A DNA stretch of 64,000 nt from Tengunoibacter tsumagoiensis (GTDB lineage: Bacteria; Chloroflexota; Ktedonobacteria; Ktedonobacterales; Ktedonobacteraceae): the NCBI RefSeq assembly GCF_003967535.1, contig NZ_BIFR01000002.1:744001-808000 (forward strand), read 5' to 3'. Every line of letters begins with the position of its first letter. Positions within the stretch are counted from its first letter, which is position 1. Positions 24,901 to 33,267 of the stretch are shown here, one piece after another. Made by a program: the position numbers and the translations under genes. The notes under the pieces were generated by a model. That model made no database searches, had not been told where the DNA came from, and saw only the letters and a program-made list of their open reading frames with translations.

Positions 24901-25395
24901 ACGTTCAGGGCAATCTTCCTCGATTGTTGCAATCAGTGCATCTATCACAGCCTCATAACGATGTTTATTATTGGTTGCTAACGCATTTGTGAGCAATGAA
25001 TCTAGAACAGTGTTTAATGATGGAAAACGCAGGCGTATACTTGTAATGAGATACTTTAAAAAAGTAATTTTGTCGGTATCTGTATTCTCTAGCAAATACC
25101 AGCAGCAAGGGAGCTGTGTATGGCGAGCAAAATCGGCGAGCAGGGTGGTTTTTCCATAGCCCGCAGGGGCATGGAGCAAAATCAATTTGTAATGTGGCAG
25201 TCCTAGAGCAGGACCAGCAGTTGACTCATGCAAATAGTTAATGAGTGACTCGCGATAAAGAATGGATGCTGGCAGTATAGGACTGGTGATTTTTCTCGTA
25301 TCAGAAGTGTTTGTCACACTCGTCCCTTTCTGGAAGCCACGCCATTTCAATGGCAGTGGAGGAAAGAAAGACTCCCGCAAGAGTTCACTGCTCAT
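21994..25395 (-). CDS. STAND ATPase - TPR - SARP fusion regulator (MalT/LuxR-like architecture)
   Basis: Large signal-integrating activator, 1133 residues. A P-loop NTPase occupies about residues 60-350, with Walker A HAPAGYGKTTLLADFARH and a weak Walker B FAIILCNYQ, in which the usual acidic pair is not clear. Residues 400-840 are TPR repeats. Residues 880-1133 carry a SARP winged helix (ITRWRMARSMELFFFLLNCGKPM, split here as RWRMARSMELFFFLL) and a BTAD domain ending in ELGTEPGSAIQTLYQ. Such proteins are held inactive by ATP-domain/TPR contacts until a ligand or partner binds. The frame opens at 25428; 25395 is preferred because AAGG lies upstream. The target is unknown; the acyl-synthesis genes start only 0.5 kb upstream. 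Confidence 0.9.
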   Translation of the reverse strand: MSSELLRESFFPPLPLKWRGFQKGTSVTNTSDTRKITSPILPASILYRESLINYLHESTAGPALGLPHYKLILLHAPAGYGKTTLLADFARHTQLPCCWYLLENTDTDKITFLKYLITSIRLRFPSLNTVLDSLLTNALATNNKHRYEAVIDALIATIEEDCPERFAIILCNYQEVNEYQEINDLLNYLLRKLPTKCVLIIDSRATPDLEFASLLARREMIGMGSAFLQFHAQEIYQLAQLQGKGQMTLAEAKQLVDAFEGWITGILLSSHLSTMQLLRQSHDASLIMAHQGIETDRQYLFSYVVNEVFRHHPQVYSFLKEASILLEMTPSLCSQILNVPDAYEHLQYLEQNGLFVTHSGEGTQISYVCHPVLRELFSSELHHQAPERFRALHHRAALFFQETDDYRKAIYHAKEAKEHVMVAELIITAHEQMMDQGNIETLTWWIDSLPTYTLACYPKLPLLRAKIYLLAGDHTNALSLLDQVEQSSIHQSLTSDEQAKLLFIEQQVLRSQALFQRGRYDQVNILCEQMLKDLPSHEIKTRAEVHTRLGVCSNLQGNYTVGIEHLQKALQLLGRHTMNHRTAEIHGALASTYSLLGNFSLAEHHITRAISYGELLHDEWGKINNITRLALIKQRQGAFDDAESAFNEALNLARKPTNFLRGQAYALVNLGVLHQQRTFYEKSLEAIENGLALARQVEDKYLINYALCMLSTTYLYMGDASTALLLLSEVSIPDPKNTSLPGYEQAIYELVYGTILFYQQRYTEAYPRLLHIQASFNTMGLKSESLQAAIRLSACQLELQQISDCAHRMQWVAKQSKVKNGYEHLVLSEVQRLPTLQRAIETLPEMAAVRNLIAPTSLVPEVRTPVDQKQQIAEGEALQVLQVTTPQPKITIQAFGEPLVSLQDRPITRWRMARSMELFFFLLNCGKPMRKEQIITALWSEVDEQINQTFHSTVYYLRKALETPCIITQGSLYTLDLPSHYGPNISYDVAAFLDYQSKAKQAFTQDDKAYKEALLSMVNLYHGQYVQSFYSDWCILQRDNLQHAYLDARNQLAQIAWHEDQFDESIDHLQQILTIDNCYEEAHYWLMRCYLRQGKRGLALRQYQRCRETLSEELGTEPGSAIQTLYQRSIHRG

Positions 25396-25518
25396 CACAA
25401 CGACTACCTTGCTGGTAGCTGTCCCCATCGCACTGATGGATCACGTGACACATGTGACAAAAACGAGCATTAATCCTCTGGACTTTGCTCGCCTGCGTGA
25501 GTCGTGATAGTAAATGAT

Positions 25519-25538
25519 CCCTGGTTTGCAAACCAGGG
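25519..25538 (-). promoter_or_regulatory. Perfect 20-bp palindrome upstream of the STAND regulator
   Basis: CCCTGGTTTG joined to its exact complement, centred 133 bp before the STAND-SARP start. With no loop it fits a dimeric-protein operator better than a terminator. The rest of 25396-25831 has an AT-rich stretch (25620-25700), likely promoter DNA, and no gene. Confidence 0.5.
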
Positions 25539-25831
25539 GGTCCTGACAATACTTCTCTATTGATACCAGGTCTTATAGGGCCTTGCTCCAATCTTTCACA
25601 TGGAGTCCTGAGTAACTACAATTACTTTTAGCTTAAAATAATTATAAAATAATTATGTGAAAAGTAGCAACATATTTCTGAGATTTATGTACTATTTATT
25701 TTATAAAGGCATTATTCAGCGCGATATGTAATGTTACGAATGAGATAGTTCTCCTGTTTGTGGCTATGTCAACTGTTCTGATAAATGTCGCCTGCAAAAG
25801 GTGGCACTTGTCGGATTTTTTGTCAATGAAA

Positions 25832-25893
25832 AGTTCATGAGATTGTTTCTCTGGAACAATGTGTCATTGTGCTGAGAAGCAACCTCATGAACT
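25832..25893 (-). terminator. Long hairpin after the phosphoketolase gene
   Basis: Arms 25832-25851 and 25874-25893 pair over 20 bp (outer 10 bp perfect, inner part with G-U or mismatch), and an inner 6-bp hairpin (ACAATG/CATTGT) stacks inside. It starts 57 bp past the phosphoketolase stop on the same strand and is followed by TTTTC. Probable terminator; a small structured RNA is an alternative. Confidence 0.55.
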
Positions 25894-25949
25894 GAATGAT
25901 AGCCTGTGTGATTCTGTGAAACGCGCTTATTGTGCAAGGACCAGGAGCA

Positions 25950-28349
25950 TCAATCGGCTGGCATCTGCCACTGCCATTGTGTAATACTGTCAGGATCTTT
26001 CCCATAGCGTTGAATAAAACGGCGGTGTTCAGTGAGAATGGCCTGATAAGAAGCAATCAGTTCGTTCATACGAATGGCAATATGCTGACAACTGGGATGA
26101 GCTGCTGCCAGGCGAATGGCCTGTATAACCAGATGATAGCGGTCAGTGCCATTGCAAACGTGCATATCAAAAGGAGTAGTGGTTGTTCCTTCTTCACAGT
26201 ATCCGTTGATATGAAAGCGTTCGAGTCTGGAGCGACCAAAGAGAAGCTGTTTAAGAGCTGAAGGATAGCCATGAAAATTCATAATCACAGGTGCATGAGC
26301 TGTAAAGATTGCTTCAAAGAGGTCATCCTCCAGACCCTGAGGGTGCTCTGAAGCCGGTGTGAGTGTGAATAGACTTACGACATTCACCACGCGTAGTCGT
26401 AAGAAGGGCAGTTCGGTACGGATAATCTGTGCTGCCGCCATCACTTCCAGGGTTGGATTATCGCCGATTCCTACTAATACCACATGAGGATCGATCCCCT
26501 GAGCTGTACTGGCCCATTGCCATACCGATGCACCAGCTCGACAATGTGCTACTGCTTCGGCAAAAGAGAGCCATTGAGGAAATGGTCGTTTTTCTGCGAT
26601 GATCAGATTAATGGTATCAGTATCCTGAAGACACTGATCCATCGTATATACCACACAATTGGCATCAGCAGGGAGATAGATGCGTGCAACATCAGGTTTT
26701 TTATTCAACAATGTGTTAATAAAGCCTGGGTTCTGGTGGGAAAAGCCATTGTGTTCTTGCCTCCACAGGGTGGATGTTTGTAGATAGTTTAACGATGCGA
26801 CTGGAAGACGCCAGGCAAACTCCTGTGAGGATTTCAAGAATTTTGCATACTGATCCATCATTGAAGAGATGATGTTCAAGAATGCCTCATAGGAAGGAAA
26901 GAGCCCATGGCGGCCAGTGAGCAGATAACCCTGGAGCCATGCCTGACAAAGATGTTCACTTAGTACCTCAATGACCCGTCCTCCTTGAGCTGACCCGTCC
27001 TCATCACCATCAGCCACTGGCCATTGATAATTGCGCGATGTTACTTCCAGGATCGCGCCCAGCAGATTTGACTCGAGCTCATCGGGGCAAAAAATTCGAA
27101 ATGTTTGAGGGTTATTGACAATAATCTCTTTTACATATTGAGCTACTGGCTCAATATTACTGGTAGTCAGTCCTCTAGTCACTGCAAAGCGTTGAGTCTG
27201 TGGTAAAACGAGTGGTTCATATATCAAGCCGCCAAAGGTATGTCGGTTACTTCCCATACGATGGTTCCCTTGAGGGCAGAGGGCAAGAACCTCTGGTCGG
27301 GGACGTCCTCGCTCGTCAAAGAGCTCCTCAGGATGGTATGAGCGCAACCATTGTTCCACTGCTTCAAGCGAAGTCTGACTGGACTTTACATCAATGGCTG
27401 GAACCTGATGAGATCGATGGCTTCCTTCAATCCGTTTGCCGTTTAGTTGCTTGATCCCTGTCCATCCTTTGGGAGAGCGGAGAATGAGCATAGGCCAGGC
27501 GGGAAGTGCGACTGATTGATGAGATCGAGCGATCTGTTGAATGGAGCGTATATCGCGATAGGCTTCATCCAACGCTTTTGCCATGCGTGCATCGCCTTGA
27601 GAGGCCTGGATAATCCGTACTTTATAACCAAAGCCAGTAAACAGACGTGATAAATCGGCATCGCTCATCGTTCCATAGATGGTCGGGTTGCTAATCTTGT
27701 ACCCATTCAGATGGAGAATAGGGAGGACTGCGCCAGATTCGGCAGGATGAAGAAATTTATAGCTATGCCAGGCTGCGGCAGTGGGTCCAGTCTCCGCTTC
27801 TCCATCGCCAACAATACATGCCACGATAAGATCTGGATTATCCATGGCTGCACCGAAGGCTGTTGCCAGAGAATAGCCGAGTTCGCCACCTTCATGAATG
27901 GTTCCTGGTAAGCCAGGATAGAGATGACTGGGAAAGCCATCTGGCCAGGAGAAGCGCTTAATAAACGTGCCGAGGCCTGCTTCATCGAGTGTTAATTCTG
28001 GATAGAAAGGTTGGAGCGAACCTTCTAAATAGAGATTGGCCAGATTCGCCGGGGCTCCATGGCCTGGTCCAGTAATGAGAAACATATCGATGTTATGGCG
28101 AATAATGAGCCGATTCAGGTGAGCATAGATCATATTAATTCCTGGACAAGTGCCCCAATGTCCTAATAAGCGATCTTTAATATGCTCCGGCTTAAGTGGC
28201 TCTCGAAGAAGAAAGTTCTCCTGGAGATAGATCTGTGCTGCCGTCAGGTAGTTTGTCGTACGTTGGTAGAGAGCAAGCTCTTCTCTCTCTTCTAATGGTG
28301 ATGCAGCAAAGCCTGCCCTGGTTGCCGCACCAGTGGTCTGGATTACCAT
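25950..28349 (-). CDS. xfp: Xylulose-5-phosphate/fructose-6-phosphate phosphoketolase
   Basis: Thiamine-diphosphate enzyme splitting xylulose-5-P (or fructose-6-P) with phosphate to acetyl-phosphate and a shorter sugar phosphate. At 799 residues it has the usual length. Motifs: LLGHWGTCPG, ITGPGHGAPA, GTIHEGGELGYSL and the ThDP/Mg site VGDGEAETGPTAAAWHS, with QEHNGFSHQNPG in the second half. AAAGGTGAAAGTGC precedes the ATG. It follows accA on the same strand but a gap of 266 bp with a probable terminator separates them. In context it could feed acetyl units (through phosphotransacetylase or acetate kinase/ACS, not in the window) to the malonyl-forming genes upstream. Confidence 0.95.
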   Translation of the reverse strand: MVIQTTGAATRAGFAASPLEEREELALYQRTTNYLTAAQIYLQENFLLREPLKPEHIKDRLLGHWGTCPGINMIYAHLNRLIIRHNIDMFLITGPGHGAPANLANLYLEGSLQPFYPELTLDEAGLGTFIKRFSWPDGFPSHLYPGLPGTIHEGGELGYSLATAFGAAMDNPDLIVACIVGDGEAETGPTAAAWHSYKFLHPAESGAVLPILHLNGYKISNPTIYGTMSDADLSRLFTGFGYKVRIIQASQGDARMAKALDEAYRDIRSIQQIARSHQSVALPAWPMLILRSPKGWTGIKQLNGKRIEGSHRSHQVPAIDVKSSQTSLEAVEQWLRSYHPEELFDERGRPRPEVLALCPQGNHRMGSNRHTFGGLIYEPLVLPQTQRFAVTRGLTTSNIEPVAQYVKEIIVNNPQTFRIFCPDELESNLLGAILEVTSRNYQWPVADGDEDGSAQGGRVIEVLSEHLCQAWLQGYLLTGRHGLFPSYEAFLNIISSMMDQYAKFLKSSQEFAWRLPVASLNYLQTSTLWRQEHNGFSHQNPGFINTLLNKKPDVARIYLPADANCVVYTMDQCLQDTDTINLIIAEKRPFPQWLSFAEAVAHCRAGASVWQWASTAQGIDPHVVLVGIGDNPTLEVMAAAQIIRTELPFLRLRVVNVVSLFTLTPASEHPQGLEDDLFEAIFTAHAPVIMNFHGYPSALKQLLFGRSRLERFHINGYCEEGTTTTPFDMHVCNGTDRYHLVIQAIRLAAAHPSCQHIAIRMNELIASYQAILTEHRRFIQRYGKDPDSITQWQWQMPAD

Positions 28350-28529
28350 GCACTTTCACCTTTCACTGCCAAATGGCCTGATTTTGGGAGATGGAACGGA
28401 ATGAGACCATCCGCACCTCATGCCCTCTGTTTACGTGGTGTATATAAGGGATAGAACAGAAATATTACCTGATAGTTACCATAAGAATAAGTTGCGCGTA
28501 ATCGCGTGGGAGTGCGAATAAAAGGATGC

Positions 28530-28554
28530 GAGGCCAATACGTGCCACTGGCCTC
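28530..28554 (-). terminator. Hairpin after accA
   Basis: GAGGCCA (28530-28536) pairs with TGGCCTC (28548-28554) around an 11-nt loop, 60 bp past the accA stop on the minus strand. Confidence 0.5.
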
Positions 28555-28615
28555 TCGCGTCAACCTTTGTGTCAGGTACCGGCAATGAGAGAGGGACACA
28601 GAAAACATGAAGAAG

Positions 28616-29566
28616 CTAGAGACGAGAGAATGCTCCTATCGTTCTATATTTCTGATAACGGTGTTCTAAGAGTTGTTCGATCGAATAGTGTTTCAGCTCA
28701 TCCAGATGCGTCAGAAGCGCTGTTTTGAGGTAGCTAGCAGCCTGAAGATGGTTGCGGTGAGCACCCCCTATGGGCTCTTCTATCAACTCATCAATGATCT
28801 GCATGGTGAGGAGATCTCGCCCGCTGATCCGCATCGTATTGGCTGCCTCGGCTGCATATGCTTTGTCTCGCCATAAGATGGAAGCTGCCGCTTCTGGCGC
28901 TGCAACCGTATAGACGCTATGTTCGAGCATAAGCAAGCGATCGGCAACGCCGATTGCAAGCGCTCCTCCGCTTCCGCCTTCTCCAATGACAACAGAGATA
29001 GTGGGTATACGTAAGCCAATCATGAGATAAAGATTCTCAGCAATGGCGTTGGCCTGCCCATGTTCTTCATCTTCTAAGCCAGGGAAAGCACCTGGTGTAT
29101 CGATCAAACATATGATAGGGAGAGAAAATTTTTGAGCCTGTTTCATCAAGCGGTATGCTTTACGATAGCCTTCGGGGTGAGGCATCCCATAATTATGATG
29201 GCGTTTTGCCTGGCTACTTCGCCCTTTCTGCTGGCTAATAAACATCACAGTATGGTTGGCTAACTGGCCTATTCCAGCCAGAATAGCGGGATCGTCGCCA
29301 TAGGCTCGATCTCCATGGAGCTCGATAAAATCATTGCACATCAGCTCAATATAGTCAGCCGCATAGGGCCGGTTTTTATGACGAGCCACCTGTACGGTCT
29401 GCCATGAGGTAAGTTGAGAATAGATCTCTTTGATTTTGATGTGCAAGCTATCAATAGTGTCTTGTACTTGCTTTGGGGTGGCTCTAGTGGTTTGTGTATG
29501 TTGTAGTGCCAGCAGATCACGAACGATGGGCTGCAAGTCTTGTTCAAATTCCAGGTCTAGTTCCAT
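28616..29566 (-). CDS. accA: Acetyl-CoA carboxylase carboxyltransferase subunit alpha
   Basis: With AccD it transfers the carboxyl group from carboxybiotin to acetyl-CoA, giving malonyl-CoA. The 316-residue crotonase-fold protein shows FIELHGDRAYGDDPAI, ICLIDTPGAFPGLEDEEHGQ and the oxyanion segment GEGGSGGALAIGVADRLLMLEHS followed by AAPEAAASILWRD, all classic AccA. AGGAGGATATC before the ATG is near-perfect. It is the last gene of the leftward run fabD-accD-accA; 45 bp separate it from accD. The biotin carboxylase and carrier (AccC, AccB) are not in the window and must be supplied from elsewhere. Confidence 0.95.
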   Translation of the reverse strand: MELDLEFEQDLQPIVRDLLALQHTQTTRATPKQVQDTIDSLHIKIKEIYSQLTSWQTVQVARHKNRPYAADYIELMCNDFIELHGDRAYGDDPAILAGIGQLANHTVMFISQQKGRSSQAKRHHNYGMPHPEGYRKAYRLMKQAQKFSLPIICLIDTPGAFPGLEDEEHGQANAIAENLYLMIGLRIPTISVVIGEGGSGGALAIGVADRLLMLEHSVYTVAAPEAAASILWRDKAYAAEAANTMRISGRDLLTMQIIDELIEEPIGGAHRNHLQAASYLKTALLTHLDELKHYSIEQLLEHRYQKYRTIGAFSRL

Positions 29567-29611
29567 GATATCCTCCTGATGATCCTGAGTACAATCTATT
29601 CTGCCATCTGT

Positions 29612-30469
29612 TTAGGAACTTGCATGAGCATAGAGATGTAATAAGCGAGCCAGGAACTGACGAAGTTGGTGTCGTGGCACAACCTCATCAATGAGACCAT
29701 GTTTATAGAGAAACTCGGCTGTTGCCGCATCCTTTGGCAGTTGTATATGCATAAATTGTTCGATGACACGAGGTCCAGCAAAGCAGATAAGCGCGCCAGG
29801 TTCTGCGATAATGACATCTCCCAACGTAGCAAAGCTGGCGGTAACGCCCCCGGTGGTGGGATCAGTTAAGAGACTGAAGTAGGGGAGTTTTGCCTCACCC
29901 AATCTGGCTAAAGCAGCCGAAGTCTTTGCCATTTGCATCAGTGAGTAGATTCCTTCTTGCATGCGAGCCCCACCAGATGTAGAGACAATTAAAACCGGAA
30001 TATGGCGTGCCAGGCCAATTTCAATCGCGCGGGTAATTTTTTCGCCAACGGCGGCTCCCATACTCCCTCCAATAAATTGGAAATCCATGACGGCCAGGGC
30101 CAGTGGCAGCTGATCGATCGTTGCATGCCCAATAATGACCGACTCATTGATGTTTCCCTTCTGCCGTTCTTTCGTGAGTTTCTCAGCATAGCTCTGCGCC
30201 TGCGACACAAATGTTAACGGATCAGCAGAAATGATATCGGCATCTACCTCAATAAAAGATTCTGGATCCGTCAGGAGCTGAATGCGCTCATGAGCGCTGA
30301 GTCGAAAGTGATGGTTGCAGTGAGGACATACCTTCAGGTTCCGTTCATAGTCACGTTTATAGTGGATGGTTTTACAGCCCGGACATTTAATCAAGATATT
30401 CTCTAACTGAACGGCCCGGCTCTCTTCATGTTTCATTAGTACAGATGGTGTCGCCATAAGCTGATTCAT
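29612..30469 (-). CDS. accD: Acetyl-CoA carboxylase carboxyltransferase subunit beta
   Basis: Partner of AccA in malonyl-CoA formation. The N-terminal zinc ribbon is intact (CPGC at about residue 29, then CPHC about 19 residues later, as in KVCPHCNHHFRLSAHERI). The crotonase fold follows with FIGGSMGAAVGEKITRAIE and STSGGARMQEGIYSLMQMAKT. Length 285 is normal. It sits between fabD and accA on the same strand. A leader GAGGG site precedes the ATG. Having accD and accA adjacent to fabD and opposite the ketosynthase genes suggests a dedicated malonyl supply, though it could also be the organism's only ACC transferase. Confidence 0.95.
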   Translation of the reverse strand: MNQLMATPSVLMKHEESRAVQLENILIKCPGCKTIHYKRDYERNLKVCPHCNHHFRLSAHERIQLLTDPESFIEVDADIISADPLTFVSQAQSYAEKLTKERQKGNINESVIIGHATIDQLPLALAVMDFQFIGGSMGAAVGEKITRAIEIGLARHIPVLIVSTSGGARMQEGIYSLMQMAKTSAALARLGEAKLPYFSLLTDPTTGGVTASFATLGDVIIAEPGALICFAGPRVIEQFMHIQLPKDAATAEFLYKHGLIDEVVPRHQLRQFLARLLHLYAHASS

Positions 30470-30528
30470 ATGGTGCCCTCATTTCTCTGTTTTCTCATTT
30501 TCACGCTATGTACAACGGTTAACCTGAC

Positions 30529-30549
30529 AGGAGGACATACCGTCCTCCT
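30529..30549 (-). promoter_or_regulatory. Hairpin containing an AGGAGG sequence between fabD and accD
   Basis: AGGAGGAC (30529-30536) pairs with GTCCTCCT (30542-30549) around 5 nt, in the 98-bp gap between fabD and accD. It may act as an attenuator or RNA-processing/stability element setting the ratio of FabD to ACC subunits. Confidence 0.4.
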
Positions 30550-30567
30550 ATGAGCATGGTGACGGTG

Positions 30568-31524
30568 CTACACAACAGTTGTTTCGAGAACAAGTTGTTT
30601 CTGAGCCAACTCAACAATTTTTTCCGGAGTATCAGCGGCATACGCCTGTACCTCTGGTGCAATGATGCGAACTAATTTTGTCAGCACCTGCGAGGAACCT
30701 AATTCAATAAATGTATCGCAACCAGAGGCGATCAATGTTTCAATTGTCGCGACCCATTGAACGGGATTGGTAATCTGCTCGAGCAGCTCCTGACGAATTT
30801 TGTGAGCCTGTGTCATGGGCTGCCCATTCACATTTGCTACCAGAGGAATGTGCGCATTCTGCCAATCAATTTCTTGCATAATATGTGACATTGCCTGCTG
30901 TGCTGGGAGCATAAGTGATGAGTGAAACGCACCACCCGCAGTTAATCGCAGAGCTCGCGTTCCTGGTTGGGAACGAACGATATCAATGATCTCTTCAACG
31001 CCTGGTTCAGTGCCAGAGACAACCAGTTGTTTTGGAGAGTTCACATTGGTAATGGTGACAAAATGTTCTTGCGAAACAATGCTACAAAGCTGGCCCAATG
31101 CGGAGACAGATAACCCTAGAATTGCGGCCATAGCCCCTGGTTGCTCTTGCTGAATCGCATACATAAGTTTTCCGCGCTGGCTTACCAGATAGAGGCCATC
31201 ATGGAACGACAGAGCTCCGGAGACAACGGCTGCCGTGTATTCGCCAAGGCTATGGCCAGCGACCATATCAGGATAGAGGCCATGACGGTGAGCATACTCG
31301 GTGAGTGCCAGTGAGTATGCAAAGATGGCAGGTTGAGCGATATTGGTCTGGTTTAATATTTCCGCAGGCCCTTCGAGCGAGAGATGTGCAATTGGTGCAT
31401 CGGCAATAGTGTTACTATAGACAACATACTGGTTAAACAATTCGGGATCTACGCGTAAGAGTTGACGCCCCATGCCAACTTTTTGTGAACCCTGGCCTGG
31501 ATAAAGAAATGCAATTTTGCCCAT
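30568..31524 (-). CDS. fabD: Malonyl-CoA:ACP transacylase
   Basis: Moves malonyl from CoA to the ACP phosphopantetheine. The 318-residue protein begins with FLYPGQGSQKVGMG (oxyanion hole), has the nucleophile Ser in VAGHSLGEYTAAVVSGAL, the malonyl-binding Arg in LVSQRGKLMY, the catalytic His in GGAFHSSLM and a late NVNGQP segment. First gene of the leftward operon fabD-accD-accA; AAAGGATTTTCACC precedes the ATG. It faces the fabG-acp-KS operon across a 519-bp divergent region with duplicated sites. Confidence 0.95.
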   Translation of the reverse strand: MGKIAFLYPGQGSQKVGMGRQLLRVDPELFNQYVVYSNTIADAPIAHLSLEGPAEILNQTNIAQPAIFAYSLALTEYAHRHGLYPDMVAGHSLGEYTAAVVSGALSFHDGLYLVSQRGKLMYAIQQEQPGAMAAILGLSVSALGQLCSIVSQEHFVTITNVNSPKQLVVSGTEPGVEEIIDIVRSQPGTRALRLTAGGAFHSSLMLPAQQAMSHIMQEIDWQNAHIPLVANVNGQPMTQAHKIRQELLEQITNPVQWVATIETLIASGCDTFIELGSSQVLTKLVRIIAPEVQAYAADTPEKIVELAQKQLVLETTVV

Positions 31525-31607
31525 GGTGAAAATCCTTTCGTTTCATCGACTGACCGAAGTGATAGAGGACACCTCGGATCTCATCCAACACATTAGGGAA
31601 GAATAAC

Positions 31608-31670
31608 GATGGATGTGTGTACAGCATTATTGGTAATACAAAGAATATATGTAATACATTCCTTACTCAT
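31608..31670. repeat. 63-bp direct repeat, copy 1, in the divergent promoter region
   Basis: Near-identical to 31737-31799; the inner 49 bp (from 31622) differ at two positions. Each copy contains GGTAATACA and, 18 bp later, GTAAT(A/G)CA, a direct half-site pair. Location between fabD (-) and fabG (+) suggests regulator binding to control both directions. Confidence 0.8.
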
Positions 31671-31736
31671 CAATAACACAATTTGCAAGATCTTCCATCT
31701 CTCGTATGTAGCTGCAAGGAAGCATCATATGCTGGT

Positions 31737-31799
31737 GATGGATCTGCTTGCAGCATTATTGGTAATACAAAGAATATGTGTAATGCATTCCTTACTCAT
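31737..31799. repeat. 63-bp direct repeat, copy 2, in the divergent promoter region
   Basis: Second copy, offset 129 bp from the first. TGGTAA half-sites also occur near 31940-31955, just before fabG. The remaining DNA of 31525-32043 shows no gene; an open frame at 31609-31818 is made only of the repeats. Confidence 0.8.
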
Positions 31800-32043
31800 G
31801 AGTTACATCCCGTGTTAGCAATTTGAACGGAGGAGGATGTAAAAAGAAAAGAAGAGATCACACAGACATCTGCAATCTTTGCACAATGGAGTCATAGTTT
31901 CGATGGGGGGGTATTGAGCACATGTTGTACTAACTCAACTGGTAAAGCGTTGGTAATGATACTGCACTAATTATAGCTCAGAGAGGTTGTACCGGAACAT
32001 TGATGGTGGCAGTAGTCAAAGCAAGAGGAGAAACAAAGAGAGC

Positions 32044-32817
32044 ATGAAATTTGATGGACAAGTTGCTTTGGTAACGGGCGCTTCACGTGGGATTGGGAGA
32101 GCGATTGCGCTGGCTCTCGCAGATGAGGGCGCAAAAGTCGCAGTGAACTACCGTTCTGGAGCTTCCTATGCACAAGAAGTTGTTGACGAAATTCTGGCAC
32201 GTGGTGGAACCGCCTTTGCGGTCCAGGCAGATGTGGCCAATGCAGAGCAAGTGCATGAAATGGTACAGAAGATTCTCTCCAGATGGGATAGTTTGCATAT
32301 TCTCGTGAACAACGCAGGCATTGCTAAGGATGGCTTAATCTTTCATATGGATGAAAACAGCTGGCAAGAAGTAATGCAGGTAAATTTTGGAGGAGTCTTT
32401 CATTGCACCAAAGCCGTACTTGAACAATTTATGCTACAAAGGTCAGGCGTTATCGTCAATATCTCATCTGTCATGGGCGAACGAGGTTGGGTTGGTGAAG
32501 CAAATTACTCAGCTTCTAAGGGCGCAATTAATGCATTTACCCGCTGTTGCGCAATGGAATTTGCCCGCTTTGGGATTCGTGTCAATGCCGTTCTACCAGG
32601 TTTTTGTCCAACTGACATGGTTGAAGGGCTCTTAGAAAAGAATGGAGGAAAGGGAATCCTGAAGCAGATCCCTTTGCGCTCTTTTGCTCAACCAGAAGAG
32701 ATCGCACAGGTTGCTCTCTTTCTGGCTAGCGCGGATGCCAGTCATGTAAGTGGATCCTTGCTAACTGTTGATGGTGGGCTTAGCGCAGTTGCTGGTGTGG
32801 GTTCACCGCTTTCATAA
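32044..32817 (+). CDS. fabG: 3-oxoacyl-ACP reductase (KR), FabG family
   Basis: NADPH-dependent reduction of beta-ketoacyl-ACP to beta-hydroxyacyl-ACP. A 257-residue short-chain dehydrogenase: cofactor motif VTGASRGIGRAIALALA, NNAGIAKDGLI, and the catalytic set Ser in VNISSVMGERG, Tyr and Lys in YSASKGAINAF. The open frame starts at 31987, but the ATG at 32044 matches the family start and has AGGAG upstream. First gene of a rightward, tightly packed series (ACP, AcpS, hotdog, KS genes). In this context it is more likely the pathway ketoreductase than the housekeeping FabG, though no second copy is visible for comparison. Confidence 0.93.
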   Translation: MKFDGQVALVTGASRGIGRAIALALADEGAKVAVNYRSGASYAQEVVDEILARGGTAFAVQADVANAEQVHEMVQKILSRWDSLHILVNNAGIAKDGLIFHMDENSWQEVMQVNFGGVFHCTKAVLEQFMLQRSGVIVNISSVMGERGWVGEANYSASKGAINAFTRCCAMEFARFGIRVNAVLPGFCPTDMVEGLLEKNGGKGILKQIPLRSFAQPEEIAQVALFLASADASHVSGSLLTVDGGLSAVAGVGSPLS

Positions 32818-32868
32818 ACGGATCCCAATTGGGAATGATGTATTGAGAAAAACTAAAGGAGAAAGAAC

Positions 32869-33267
32869 ATGAATCCAGAGATCTATACAGCTGTAAAATC
32901 GACGCTTGTGGATGCATTAGGCGTAGATGCCGAGGAAGTTTCGCCTGACAAAACGATTTTGGGTGACCTGGGAGCGGAGTCAATCGACCTCCTCGACATT
33001 TTGTTTCGTTTAGAGCGTAAATTGGGCATCAAAGTCAAAGTCTCTGATATTGCTCATCATATTCAGGGAGGCATTCCAGATGAAGAATTTGCGGATGAAC
33101 ATGGCATTATTAACGCTGTTGGTTTAGCGCAAATAAAAACCGCATTGCCACAGATTGATCCTGAAGCATTAGTTGGTAAATTAGAAGCTGAAAATGTCTT
33201 ATCGTTATTCACGGTAGAGAATCTTGTGACCCTGGTTGGCAAGCACTCTTATGCAGACGTCCAGTAG
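32869..33267 (+). CDS. Long acyl carrier protein (about 130 residues)
   Basis: Carries the growing chain on a phosphopantetheine attached to the Ser in GDLGAESIDLLDILFRLE. Helix 1 and helix 2 are standard, but an insertion of about 40 residues (IQGGIPDEEFADEHG to IDPEALVGKLEAE) separates helix 2 from the final FTVENLVTLV helix, making it 132 residues against the usual 78. A comparable extended ACP form is known next to FabF/FabZ-like genes in planctomycetes and some other bacteria. The gene overlaps the holo-ACP synthase start by 17 bp. It is probably the ACP of the KS genes downstream. Confidence 0.9.
   Translation: MNPEIYTAVKSTLVDALGVDAEEVSPDKTILGDLGAESIDLLDILFRLERKLGIKVKVSDIAHHIQGGIPDEEFADEHGIINAVGLAQIKTALPQIDPEALVGKLEAENVLSLFTVENLVTLVGKHSYADVQ

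Noticed and set aside
31609..31818. Small coding gene in the fabD/fabG divergent region
   Set aside because: The frame is open only because the repeat period of 129 bp is divisible by three; the product has no recognisable features and no good ribosome site.
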